Source: Diplolepis rosae (taxonomy: Eukaryota; Arthropoda; Insecta; Hymenoptera; Diplolepididae). From it: a stretch of 64,000 bases of DNA. Under the pieces are notes generated by a model, which was given only the letters and a program-made list of their open reading frames with translations, was not told the origin of the DNA and ran no database searches. Positions 23,983-33,137 of this stretch are shown in pieces. The position numbers and the translations under genes were made by a program. The stretch covers positions 806,001 through 870,000 of the forward strand of contig JAPYXD010000713.1 in assembly GCA_030998225.1 (NCBI GenBank), written 5' to 3'. The number at the start of each line of letters is the position of its first letter. Positions within the stretch are counted from its first letter, which is position 1.

Positions 23983-25243
23983 ATGGCAAAATTGACGAGA
24001 CGGAAACAAACAAAAAGTAACAAGCAAGTACGAGAACATGTAAAAAAAACAAACAGTATTACAGATAGAAAGAAAAGGAAAGCCTGCCCACAGAAACGGT
24101 AATTGCATTTGTGCGAGAAAAATAAACGTATTACGTTGAAAATCGTGATATTGATTTGTGTTTACTTTTCCGCAGATTCTTATACTCCCAAGAAGCGCTA
24201 GAGCAAGCTATAGCTCTCGTTACAAACAAAACTTGTAGCTTAAATAAAGCTGCCAAGCAGTATGGGATTCCTGTGGGAACCTTGTTTAATAAAGTACATG
24301 GAATAAGTCCTTTGAAATTCGAATGGGTCCAAGTACAGTTTTGACAGAAGAGGAAGAAAAAAGAATAAAACAATGGATATTGGATAAAGCTGAAATAGGT
24401 TATCCGATGCATCACATGATTGTGAGAGAGGCTGTCAAAAAAGTACTTGATAAAATAGGCAGGCCGAATCCATTTAAAAATAATATGCCTGGACTCAAAT
24501 GGCTGAAGCTGTTTTTAAAACGTCACCCAGAGATTAAGAATAAAAGAACAGAAATGTTGTCCCGTGTAAGGGCTGCTGTAACAGAAAAAGTAATCAGAGC
24601 TTGGTTTGAAGACGCTCAATATTTAAGTAAGGCTAATGCGTTGGATGTTTTGAGTGATCCTTCCAGAATTTATAATTTAGATGAGACTGGAGTGTGTTTA
24701 TGCCCTAAGACTGGCAAACTTTTAGCTCCTGTAAAGCAGAAGAACGTTTACAGTATTTCTCCAGGCCAGGAACGGCAGCAAATAACTGTGCTTTGTTGTT
24801 TCAGTGCTTGTGGTGTTAGTGTGCGACCAATGATTATGTACCCGTACAAGCGCAGCATACCTCATGAAATAATTAGTTCTGTACCTGATGGGTATAGTAT
24901 TGGTCACAGTGAAACTGGATGGACTACTGCGTCTTTCTACGAGTACATAATTAACTGCTTTTATCCTCAGTTACTGGCAAATGGTGTAAATTTTCCAGTA
25001 ATTTTATTTTTTGACGGTCACTCATCACACATTAGTATTGAATTACATGACTTCTGTGCTGAAAAACAAATTCTATTATACTGCTTCATTGCTCATGCCT
25101 CGTACATAATGCAGCCTCTAGACGTTGGTTATTTCAGGCCTCTCAAATTATGTTGGCGAAAACCAGTGGCAGAGAATGCACAGAAATCAAATAAAGTAAT
25201 TACAAAATTGATAAGTACACATAAATTAATATTTAAAACATAA
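23983..25243 (+). pseudogene. pogo/Tigger-like (CENP-B/Jerky type) transposase, frameshifted
   Basis: A basic exon (23983-24098) is joined over a 77-bp intron (CG|GTAATT to CCGCAG|A) to a psq-type helix-turn-helix (24176-24320; words SLNKAAKQYGIPVGTL). A one-base frame change near 24310-24322 then leads into MGPSTVLTEEEEKRI, the usual continuation in this family. Next come a CENP-B-like DNA-binding part and a DDE_1 catalytic domain with YNLDETG and ILFFDGHSSH; MQPLDVGYFRPLK marks its end. The reading stops at 25243, short of the usual C-terminus. In active elements the protein excises and inserts DNA at TA sites. The frameshift makes it a pseudogene unless it is an assembly error. The Gypsy insertion lies 127 bp downstream. 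Confidence 0.85.
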
Positions 25244-25369
25244 ATTCTCCAAATTCTCTTTATATTCTCTTATATTCTTTAAATTCTGTAATATTCTCGG
25301 TTATATTCCACCAACTTAAATTCTCGAGAATTTAAGAACTGTAAACTTTCCTCTCTTCGTCACTCACCC
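25244..25369. repeat. AATTCTC-rich spacer left of the Gypsy insertion
   Basis: Short repeats of ATTCTC/AATTCTC resemble those in F1 and F2. The 4-bp target copy ACCC of the Gypsy element is at 25366-25369. Confidence 0.5.
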
Positions 25370-25661
25370 TGTGGGGAGCGCTAGTATTTAGGTTCCCCCT
25401 CCTGCTGCGGGAGTGGGGATACCACCGCGCGACCAGGGGAGTCGACTCGCTAGTTAGTGAGTGGCTTGCTGGCCGGCACACGCGAAGTGCCAGAGATATC
25501 TCTTCACTTGTAGAACTATATATTAACAGATGTAACTGAAATAAAGTAGTGTTGTCTTGGTTTATTTAATCAGTGCGTCTCTCTCTCGTCCCGCATTTAC
25601 GGTTCAGAGTAAAAGGTGCAAATGGATAGACCTTTAGTCTACTGAGTCTAAGAACTCCATA
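25370..25661 (+). repeat. 5' LTR of the Gypsy element
   Basis: It starts TGTGGGGAGCG and ends CTCCATA, judged from the 4-bp target duplication and the match with the 3' LTR. An AATAAAG-like word (GAAATAAAGTAG) near 25540 is a plausible polyadenylation signal. The end is TA rather than the usual CA. Confidence 0.95.
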
Positions 25662-25662
25662 G

Positions 25663-25681
25663 TGGTGACCCCGACGTGATT
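25663..25681 (+). other. Primer binding site, tRNA-Trp
   Basis: TGGTGACCCCGACGTGATT is one base after the LTR. It is complementary to the 3' end of eukaryotic tRNA-Trp including CCA, as recalled from the conserved tRNA-Trp sequence. It primes minus-strand DNA synthesis. Confidence 0.85.
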
Positions 25682-26922
25682 CGCGGGTCGAGATCCTGCA
25701 GGAATGCAGTCCCTGTCATCTGCAGCTGATCCACACATCCGAGATGAGTATTCATCGAAGTTTTCACTCTTATATAGTTTTCTTTCCTGCCAGTGAGCCA
25801 CTCTCTCAGCAGTCTCCACAACCTGCTGCTCATGCACCTGCAACAAACTTTTCACCGTGGGATGCGTGAAGCCATCGTCACCGGCGCCTTGCTCCTGCAA
25901 CAAATTTATCACCGTGGGATGCGTGAAGCCATCGTCACCGGCGCCTTGTTCCTGTAAAAAAGGGGAAAAATCATCGTTCCGACGTTCCAGCCGGCTTTCA
26001 AATTTACCCGCCTATTATATCCTTTATTTATAATTTATAGTTTATCGTTGTCAAGTGTCAATTTTTGTTATGTAAACTATTTTCTATAAGTTGATCCGGC
26101 AAGATTGCCGTATAACCTGAGAAACACGAATGTCAACAGCGTGATTCCTAGAATCGGCTCGTCGATTCTCGCAGCTCGCTCAACAACCCGCATTCCGTTT
26201 TTCCGCGAATTCGCTTATGTTCAATCCATTCAGGTTTTTCCGCGTATTCCGTCTGGGCCGAGGCAATTCTTAGAATTGTTCCCTGCAAATAAAAATATAT
26301 TTAATTCGTCGCACCGCGCAAATTTCGGGGAACACCGCGTAGCGTTCTCGGATAACCCATTTGAATTTATTTTGATTAAACTCGAAACGATTAATTTAAA
26401 TTTATTTTCATAAAATTTGAAATACAGTTTCCCGTTTCAGGTTAGTTCCTTTTTTCTGAAATTCTTTTTTTTTTCTTTTCAATCGGTCGAGGTATTTAAT
26501 GTACGTTTCCTTCTTCGATTACATTACATGTAATATTTAACTTCGCGTTCACTTTTGCGAATTACTATATGATCTTGTTGTAATCACGCTAATTCATCGC
26601 CTTTAAATTTTGTAATGCGTTTTTGCGATTGTTATGCGATTTAATTAATTCCTTTTTGTTATTTAATGTGAATCACTTCGTGATTTTATTATAATTATTA
26701 TTGTAATTCGTCGTATTCAAATCTTTTAACACGTTTTGAGATGCGATTATAATTTAATTCAATTATAAATTTTAATTTTTCTCTCTCTCTTTGACAACAG
26801 AGAAACTATTCCGCCTAGAATTTTTCCCTGTAGTGCTAAACCGTCTTGAAAAATCGCGCTCTTGCTCGACCGACATTTTATTTCCTCCCACGATATTCAG
26901 TTTTTGCAAATAATTTTTTACC
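25682..26922 (+). other. Gypsy leader with a 57-bp tandem duplication
   Basis: A 1.2-kb untranslated stretch precedes gag. A 57-bp unit containing CACCGTGGGATGCGTGAAG occurs twice in tandem, with starts at 25853 and 25910. The rest is AT-rich with pyrimidine runs. No conserved frame seen. Confidence 0.7.
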
Positions 26923-27024
26923 ATGAATTCGGACGGCGGATCCGCGTCGGGAGGCGAGTCATCCGGGGTTTCCGAGCGTCCTCCACCCCGTGATCAGGTA
27001 GACATCCCGAGAGTGGATCAGTAG
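26923..27024 (+). CDS. Short 33-codon frame, possible displaced Gag N-terminus
   Basis: ATG in good context (ACCATGA) opens a Gly/Ser/Pro-rich peptide ending IPRVDQ and TAG at 27022-27024. The main gag frame starts 14 bases later in another register. Gag proteins of this kind often have such an N-terminus, so either one base was gained or lost here or this is a small upstream frame. I cannot separate the two. Confidence 0.4.
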   Translation: MNSDGGSASGGESSGVSERPPPRDQVDIPRVDQ

Positions 27025-27037
27025 ATCAGTTCCTAAA

Positions 27038-27802
27038 ATGCCGCCGTTCATTCGTAACGAACCCGGCCTCTGGTTCCTCCAGGTCGAGCGAACTCTCCGA
27101 GTCGCTCGTATAGTCGCAGACGAAACTAAAGCTGATACGGTCGTCGCCGCGCTTGATTCCGACGCGATCGCCATCATTCGAGACATCCTATTAATAGAAC
27201 CTCCTCCTGCTAACCAATACGGCCTAATCAAAGAAAGAATCATCAACGCTTTCGCTACTTCAGCCGAGTCTAAATTGCGACGCCTATTAAAAGGCCAGGT
27301 CCTTGACGATGGTAAACCTTCCCTATTTTTGAGCCGTTTACGCAACCTCAGCGACGGGCAGTGTAACGACTCCGTCATCAAATCTATTTTCCTAGAACAT
27401 TTGCCCAGTCATCATCGGGCAATTCTGGTTTCGACCGGTCTTAACGATTTAAATCGTCTAGCTCAAACGGCTGACGAGATCGCGGACACCTACTCCATTT
27501 CAGAGTCACAGGTCTCCGCCGTGTCATCAAGACGTACCACCTCGCCAGGCCCCTCTAATTTAGAGGCTAAGGTGGACGCTCTAGCTCAAAAACTTGAGCA
27601 GTTAGATGCCCGTCTAAGCCGGCCAGGGCATTATCGGTCACAGTCTCGACCACGCTCCTCAGCTCGGTTCGACCGCTCTCGCAGGCGCTCCAAAAGCCCT
27701 GCAGCGTCCTCATTATGTTTCATCCATAGGAAATATGGACATGCGGCTCGAAATTGCGTAAAGCCTTGCTCTTGGAAATCTGGCTCACCTTCGGAAAACT
27801 AA
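27038..27802 (+). CDS. gag: Gag polyprotein of the Gypsy element
   Basis: The 254 residues begin MPPFIRNEPGLWFLQVE, the usual start of the capsid-like domain in arthropod Gypsy Gag. The domain runs to about residue 155 (SLFLSRLRNL, LEHLPSHHRAIL). A basic Arg/Ser-rich nucleocapsid follows, with a C-x2-H-x9-C-x3-C knuckle (CFIH...NCVKPC), differing from the usual CCHC. Gag packages the RNA in virus-like particles. It ends Ser-Glu-Asn-stop and overlaps the protease frame, which lies at -1. Confidence 0.88.
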   Translation: MPPFIRNEPGLWFLQVERTLRVARIVADETKADTVVAALDSDAIAIIRDILLIEPPPANQYGLIKERIINAFATSAESKLRRLLKGQVLDDGKPSLFLSRLRNLSDGQCNDSVIKSIFLEHLPSHHRAILVSTGLNDLNRLAQTADEIADTYSISESQVSAVSSRRTTSPGPSNLEAKVDALAQKLEQLDARLSRPGHYRSQSRPRSSARFDRSRRRSKSPAASSLCFIHRKYGHAARNCVKPCSWKSGSPSEN

Positions 27803-28113
27803 CCTCGCCTTCCCGCTCGGAGACGGTCGGATTTGGCGACGCGGTGTCAAAACGTCTCCACGTTAAGGACTCCAAGTCTGGTTTAACCTTTTTAATCGAC
27901 ACAGGGTCTGACGTATCTCTCTTACCAACTCGGAACGCTCCAATAGGAGCCCGTCAAGACCTGCTCTTATACGCGGCGAATAATTCACGCGTTTTAACTT
28001 ATGGTAAAAAGCTTCTTTCCCTCGATCTTAACCTTCGTCGAAGCTTTACTTGGAATTTTCACCTTGCATCAGTCCCATATCCAATTATCGGAGCTGATTT
28101 CCTGGCGCACTAA
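27754..28113 (+). CDS. Retropepsin-type aspartic protease of the Gypsy element
   Basis: The frame overlaps gag by about 49 bases from its first ATG, but that ATG is probably not a true start; entry by -1 frameshifting is the family norm. It holds FLIDTGSDVSLLP (catalytic Asp), a flap-like segment near AANNSRVLTYG, and IIGADFLAH. It closes with TAA at 28111-28113. The downstream pol frame is in the same register, so protease and RT are separated only by this codon. The enzyme would cut Gag-Pol during particle maturation. Confidence 0.88.
   Translation: MRKALLLEIWLTFGKLTSPSRSETVGFGDAVSKRLHVKDSKSGLTFLIDTGSDVSLLPTRNAPIGARQDLLLYAANNSRVLTYGKKLLSLDLNLRRSFTWNFHLASVPYPIIGADFLAH
28111..28113 (+). other. 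In-frame stop between protease and RT
   Basis: TAA follows GCG CAC and precedes GCG CTT. The decayed copy has TAG (669-671) at the aligned codon, with no gaps in the surrounding 20 residues (GADFLAH-stop-ALIPDL against GADLLAH-stop-HLVPFL). It is a candidate recoding (readthrough) site; see findings. Confidence 0.7.
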
Positions 28114-28143
28114 GCGCTTATTCCCGATCTTGCGCGACGCAAA

Positions 28144-30891
28144 TTGGTCGATTCCCTGACCGGCTTATCCGTAGGCACATGGCTCCAAGCTGCTCCCATT
28201 TTTGGAGTCAGCTTGTTAGGTGACTCATCCAGTTTATCCAGACTCCTGTCTGAATTCCCCGAAGTAACCGGGGCCGCTCGTCCCCCTAACCTAAAAAAAC
28301 ACGATGTGTTTCATCATGTCATTACCAAGGGACCGCCAATTGCTGAGCGTGCGAGACGCTTGTCTCCAGAAAAACTCAGGGCTGCAAAAGAGACATTCCA
28401 GAAGCTCGTTAAAAATGGATTGTGTCGTCCATCCAGTAGCCCCTGGGCCGCCCCTCTCCACATGGTCCCCAAGAAAGACGGATCATGGAGAATCTGCGGA
28501 GATTTTCGCCGCCTCAACTCAGTCACCGTGCCTGATAAATATCCCTTGCCACATTTACACGATTTTTCGGCAAACCTTTTCGGAAAAACCATATTTTCGA
28601 AACTCGATTTACAGATGGCCTTCCATCAAATTCCTATAGCTCCAGACGACATTCCCAAAACTGCCGTAATTACCCCCTTCGGCCTGTTCGAGTATTCGGT
28701 CATGACGTTCGGCCTCTGCAATGCTGGTCAGACTTTCCAGCGCTACGTCAACCGAGCATTGGGCGATCTGGAATATGTTTTTGTTTATATTGACGATATC
28801 CTCGTCGCCTCCTCGAAGCTCGAAGAGCATGAGAGGCATCTTCGCGTCGTTCTTCAGCGTCTTCGAGAGTTCTCGCTTCAGCTTAACCTGGCTAAGTGTC
28901 AGTTCGGTCAAACCGAACTTGACTTCCTCGGCTATAGAGTCGATAAGGATGGTCTCAAACCAACCCTCGAAAAGGTCCAAGCAGTTTCGGACTTCCCGAA
29001 ACCTAACACCGTGGCCGAGCTCCGCAGGTTTTTGGGCCTTGTTAACTTTTATCGTCGCAGCTTGAAGCATGCCGCCCAAACACAGCAGCCTCTGCTCGTG
29101 TACCTCCGTAATTCTCGCAAAAATGACAAGCGTAAAATTTTTTGGTCCCCCGAGGCCGAAGAAGCGTTCTCGCGCACCAAGCAGGAGCTCGTCAATGCGA
29201 CCCTGCTGAGTCATCCCTCGTCTCAGGCCGAGACGAGACTCCTTACTGATGCCTCCGATATGGGCATGGGTGCCACACTCGAGCAGAAACTTTCCAACAT
29301 TTGGAAACCTCTCGCCTTTTTCTCACGTAAATTCTCTCCGTCACAGAGAAAATACAGCGCTGACGATCGCGAGCTCACCGCTATCTACGAGGCGATCAAA
29401 CACTTAAGACATTTTCTGGAGGGCCGTGATTTTAAAATCTTAACTGACCACAAGCCCCTCTCCTACGCCTTCACGCAGCGGTCGGAGAAGGCCTCGCCTC
29501 GGCAACAGACTCAGCTCTCTTTTATTTCTCAATTTTCTACCCAAATTGAATACCTCCCCGGAAAAGACAACGTGGTCGCAGATTCTCTATCTCGTATAGA
29601 ATCTATTCGTCTGGCCACCGATATAAGCCTAATAAAGTTAGCGCAGGCGCAAGAAGCCGACGAAGAGCTCAGGCATCTCTTGAGTTCCCCCAAATGCTCA
29701 CTTAACCTAAAAAAGATCCAATGGGGTCCTGAACACACCACCGTCGTGTGTGATCTCTCAGGGGACACGCTTCGCCCTTACATTCCGGCTCCTTTGCGAA
29801 AAAGGACCTTCGACCTTTTTCATTCGCAGGCCCACCCTGGCCCTAAAACCACGGACAGGCTAATTCGTAAACGGTATATCTGGCCTAACCTCTGCAAAGA
29901 TGTAAAAAGTTGGTGCAAAACATGCATCACTTGCCAGAGGTCGAAAGTCTCTCGACATAACTGCCTTCAGCCCGCACATTTCATCGCGCCCGAGTCGCGG
30001 TTTCAACACGTCCACATGGACATTGTCGGCCCACTTCCAGTGTCCGAAGGGTACAGGTACGTCCTTACTATCATCGACAGGTTTTCCAGATGGCCTGAAG
30101 CTTTTCCCTTACGCGACATCGAAGCAACTACGGTTTGCCGCGCCTTTGTTGACGGTTGGATTTCACGTTTCGGAGCACCCGAAACCCTTACAACCGATCA
30201 AGGGAGCCAATTCGAGTCGCGCCTCTTTTCCGCGCTGCTCAACCTCACCGGCTCACACAGAATCCGCACCACTGCTTATCACCCTGCATCGAACGGCATG
30301 GTGGAAAGATGGCACAGGTGTTTAAAAGCAGCCATCATGTGCCACGCTAACCCTCAGTGGTCTCGTACTTTGTCCACTGTCCTCTTGGGACTACGCTCAA
30401 GCGTGATGGATTCTGGATCCTCCCCCGCCGAGTTCGTCTATGGAACAACGCTCCGGATTCCCGGTGAATTCGTTCTCCCTGACTGCGGGTCCGCCGATCC
30501 GCAAATCTTCTTAGAAGAATTTCGCGAGCACATGAGGCAGATTAAGCCTGTTCCTGTTGGCCACCATTGTAAAAAGCGCGTTTTCGTACATAAAGACCTC
30601 GCGTCTTGTACCCACGTTTTCTTACGCGTGACGGTGAGCAAAAGGTCGCTCGAGCAACCGTACACCGGGCCTCATAAGGTCTTGGATCGCATCTCAGATC
30701 GCGTTTTTAAGATTGATGTTAACGGAGTTCCCCGCAACGTATCCGTCGAAAATATTAAGCCTGCCTATTTTGTACCTGATTACGTTTCTGCTAATCCTTC
30801 CTCCTCCCATGCTAGCAGCCGAGAAACGACTCCTGCATTAAAAACGTATTCAAAAAAAGCAGTCCGTTTCGCATTCGGTACCAAAGAATAG
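28144..30891 (+). CDS. pol: Pol: reverse transcriptase, RNase H and integrase of the Gypsy element
   Basis: The frame is open from 28114; residue 1 is counted here from the first ATG at 28144. RT: YIDDI at 215-219. RNase H: TDASD with catalytic Asp369, then [11 protein letters not shown] and TDHKPL. Integrase: H-H-C-C zinc region (HSQAHPG...CKTCITC), then catalytic Asp626, Asp685 and Glu721 with the typical 35-residue gap. The C-terminal tail ([18 protein letters not shown]) binds DNA in this family. All catalytic residues are present and there is no internal stop. It copies element RNA into DNA and inserts it. Translation probably needs entry through gag and protease, since no independent start is evident. 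Confidence 0.95.
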   Translation: MVDSLTGLSVGTWLQAAPIFGVSLLGDSSSLSRLLSEFPEVTGAARPPNLKKHDVFHHVITKGPPIAERARRLSPEKLRAAKETFQKLVKNGLCRPSSSPWAAPLHMVPKKDGSWRICGDFRRLNSVTVPDKYPLPHLHDFSANLFGKTIFSKLDLQMAFHQIPIAPDDIPKTAVITPFGLFEYSVMTFGLCNAGQTFQRYVNRALGDLEYVFVYIDDILVASSKLEEHERHLRVVLQRLREFSLQLNLAKCQFGQTELDFLGYRVDKDGLKPTLEKVQAVSDFPKPNTVAELRRFLGLVNFYRRSLKHAAQTQQPLLVYLRNSRKNDKRKIFWSPEAEEAFSRTKQELVNATLLSHPSSQAETRLLTDASDMGMGATLEQKLSNIWKPLAFFSRKFSPSQRKYSADDRELTAIYEAIKHLRHFLEGRDFKILTDHKPLSYAFTQRSEKASPRQQTQLSFISQFSTQIEYLPGKDNVVADSLSRIESIRLATDISLIKLAQAQEADEELRHLLSSPKCSLNLKKIQWGPEHTTVVCDLSGDTLRPYIPAPLRKRTFDLFHSQAHPGPKTTDRLIRKRYIWPNLCKDVKSWCKTCITCQRSKVSRHNCLQPAHFIAPESRFQHVHMDIVGPLPVSEGYRYVLTIIDRFSRWPEAFPLRDIEATTVCRAFVDGWISRFGAPETLTTDQGSQFESRLFSALLNLTGSHRIRTTAYHPASNGMVERWHRCLKAAIMCHANPQWSRTLSTVLLGLRSSVMDSGSSPAEFVYGTTLRIPGEFVLPDCGSADPQIFLEEFREHMRQIKPVPVGHHCKKRVFVHKDLASCTHVFLRVTVSKRSLEQPYTGPHKVLDRISDRVFKIDVNGVPRNVSVENIKPAYFVPDYVSANPSSSHASSRETTPALKTYSKKAVRFAFGTKE

Positions 30892-31000
30892 CTCTCGCTA
30901 ACCATTATGTGATCTTGCAATCACCTTATTTTTAATGTAATTAGTTTTAAGTTTACTGTTCAAACTACGAAATGTCATTAATTAAAGATTCGTTGTCACT

Positions 31001-31012
31001 AGGGGGGGAGTG
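31001..31012 (+). other. Polypurine tract of the Gypsy element
   Basis: AGGGGGGGAG followed by TG directly before the 3' LTR start. It is the plus-strand primer site and matches the tract of the decayed copy. Confidence 0.85.
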
Positions 31013-31304
31013 TGTGGGGAGCGCTAGTATTTAGGTTCCCCCTCCTGCTGCGGGAGTGGGGATACCACCGCGCGACCAGGGGAGTCGACTCGCTAGTTAG
31101 TTAGTGGCTTGCTGGCCGGCACACGCGAAGTGCCAGAGATATCTCTTCACTTGTAGAACTATATATTAACAGATGTAACTGAAATAAAGTAGTGTTGTCT
31201 TGGTTTATTTAATTAGTGCGTCTCTCTCTCGTCCCGCATTTACGGTTCAGAGTAAAAGGTGCAAATGGATAGACCTTTAGTCTACTGAGTCTAAGAACTC
31301 CATA
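31013..31304 (+). repeat. 3' LTR of the Gypsy element
   Basis: Same length as the 5' LTR with two substitutions. It is followed by the target copy ACCC at 31305-31308. Confidence 0.95.
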
Positions 31305-32577
31305 ACCCACAAACATCTGGCGCCACCTACCACCACTTTTATAACTAATCTACCGCCCTCTCTTAGAGTTCTAAAGAGTTTATGTGACCGAGAACAAAGA
31401 TATAAACCTAGATGCGGTGCAGGGCGTCAGAGTGGGGGAACGATATATATAGCCAACCACTTTTTCCGCCATATCGAAGTGCTGCCCTCATCGTACTACC
31501 AAGCCAAATCAAACCCAGCAAAGAAATGTCGATAACGTTTGGATAAAGTAGAGCCAAAAATTCTTTTCAAAGACTTTTAAAGTTAGGAATGTCAAATTTG
31601 ACAGCTTGACAACATAATGTAAACAGAAGTTATGGCATGATGATCAATTAAGAATTTCAATTACGAATAAAAAATAATTTCTAAATAAGTGTCGAACTTT
31701 TAAATTATATTAAATTAATAATTAAGATCCAAAATATTTTAAAAGTGAATTTTAAAAGTATTTTAATTGAAGATATGTGTTGTTGTTGATACTTGACTCT
31801 AGGTTCCAAAGTAAATAAAAACTTAGATTTACGCAGTTATAGAAGTTTTTGTTCTGATCGAAACCCTCATCAGAGACTTATTTTTAAAATAAGAAATGCA
31901 TAATAAAAAGTTATTAACTTAAGATTTCTTTGATGGAAATTTTTGAAAATCAACATTTGAGAAAGAAAACTTGTAAAAAGCTACCTAAAATTATCATTAA
32001 GTCCTTTCATCGATATGAAACCAAATAATTATATCCCACAACATTATTTTCAATTTGAAGAATTTGAATTCTTTGTATGGAAAAAAGACGCTTTCGACTA
32101 CGCTGGGATTTGAGTCCAAGTCTCAGTGGAAAAATTTCGAACTAAACCTATTAATTTAAAATTATTTACAATTATTTTATACCAAAGAAATATTTTAAAA
32201 ATTGTTGAATTCTTTCGAAACAATGTCAAGTTTCTTATTGTCTCGCATGTAAAACTATGTTGATTTTTACAAATTTTCCAACAAAGAAATCCTAAGTTAA
32301 CAACTTTTTATTATGCATTTTTTATTTGAAAAATAAATCTCTGATGAGGGCTCCGATTAGAACCGAAACACATTTTGAAAAACTAAATAATATTTTTCAA
32401 TTTCATACATATTCAATTATATGAATAGGTAATTTACAGATTCGAGATCTTGTACTTCGTTAAAGCATGATTTTTAGGACATGTTTTAGGTGTGGAAATT
32501 TCATAATTTTTATCCACTTTTTAATATTTTAGGATGCCTATCTAAATAAATCCTCAGGCTGATCGAGCTCATTCATT

Positions 32578-33137
32578 CCCTAGCGGACCCGTGTGAGAGA
32601 ACGGTCATAGAATACTCTGACCGTTCTCTGACTGTTCTATGACCGTTCTATGACCTCGCATTATTACGGCTATGAACGGTAAAAAAGACATTAAAAACTT
32701 TGCAATTATGATTCTGTGGCGAAATTTGGATTAGAAGGTGAAGCAATAAATACAATTATCTTATTTTTCAGTGATAAAAACTAGGAATACATCATGTACC
32801 TGTTATTGAAGGCAGTGCAGTGGTTCACCATTTGCGGAACGTCTCCACCAATAGTAAACCTTCACGGTGGAGACGTTCCGCCAATTGTGAACCACTGCAC
32901 TGCCTTCAATGACAGGTACATGATGTATTCCTAGTTTTTATCACTGAAAAATAAGATAATTGTATTTATTGCTTCACCTTCTAATCCAAATTTCGCCACA
33001 GAATCATAATTGCAAAGCTTTTAATGTCTTTTTTACCGTTCTTAGCCGTAATAATGCGAGGTCATAGAACGGTCATAGAACAGTCAGAGAACGGTCAGAG
33101 TATTCTATGACCGTTCTCTCACACGGGTTCGCTAGGG
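32578..33137. mobile_element. O: 560-bp near-perfect palindrome in D2
   Basis: The ends CCCTAGCG and CGCTAGGG enclose two complementary arms of about 260 bp. The arms contain repeated words (GAACGGTCATAGAA, CTATGACCGTTCT) and then a core with GAAGGCAGTGCAGTGGTTCA. D1 (near 5860) and D3 (near 58125) show the uninterrupted CATTCATTGCCCC. Here TT is present on both sides, so the duplication appears to be only 2 bp. The element at 60097-60675 is a relative. Non-coding. Confidence 0.85.

Larger units (their letters stand above)
25370..31304 (+). mobile_element. Nearly intact Ty3/Gypsy LTR retrotransposon
   Basis: Complete layout: 292-bp LTR, primer site for tRNA-Trp, leader, gag, protease in the -1 frame, pol with RT-RNase H-integrase, purine tract, 292-bp LTR, total 5935 bp. 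The target duplication is ACCC (25366-25369, 31305-31308). The LTRs differ at two positions (for example 25459), so the insertion is recent. No envelope frame and no chromodomain motif were seen. Possible defects: a frame change at the gag start and a TAA between protease and RT; the second is also present, as TAG, in the decayed relative. Confidence 0.96.

Noticed and set aside
28304..29214. Overlapping frames on both strands inside Gypsy pol
   Set aside because: They are out of register with the complete RT-integrase frame and carry no domain.
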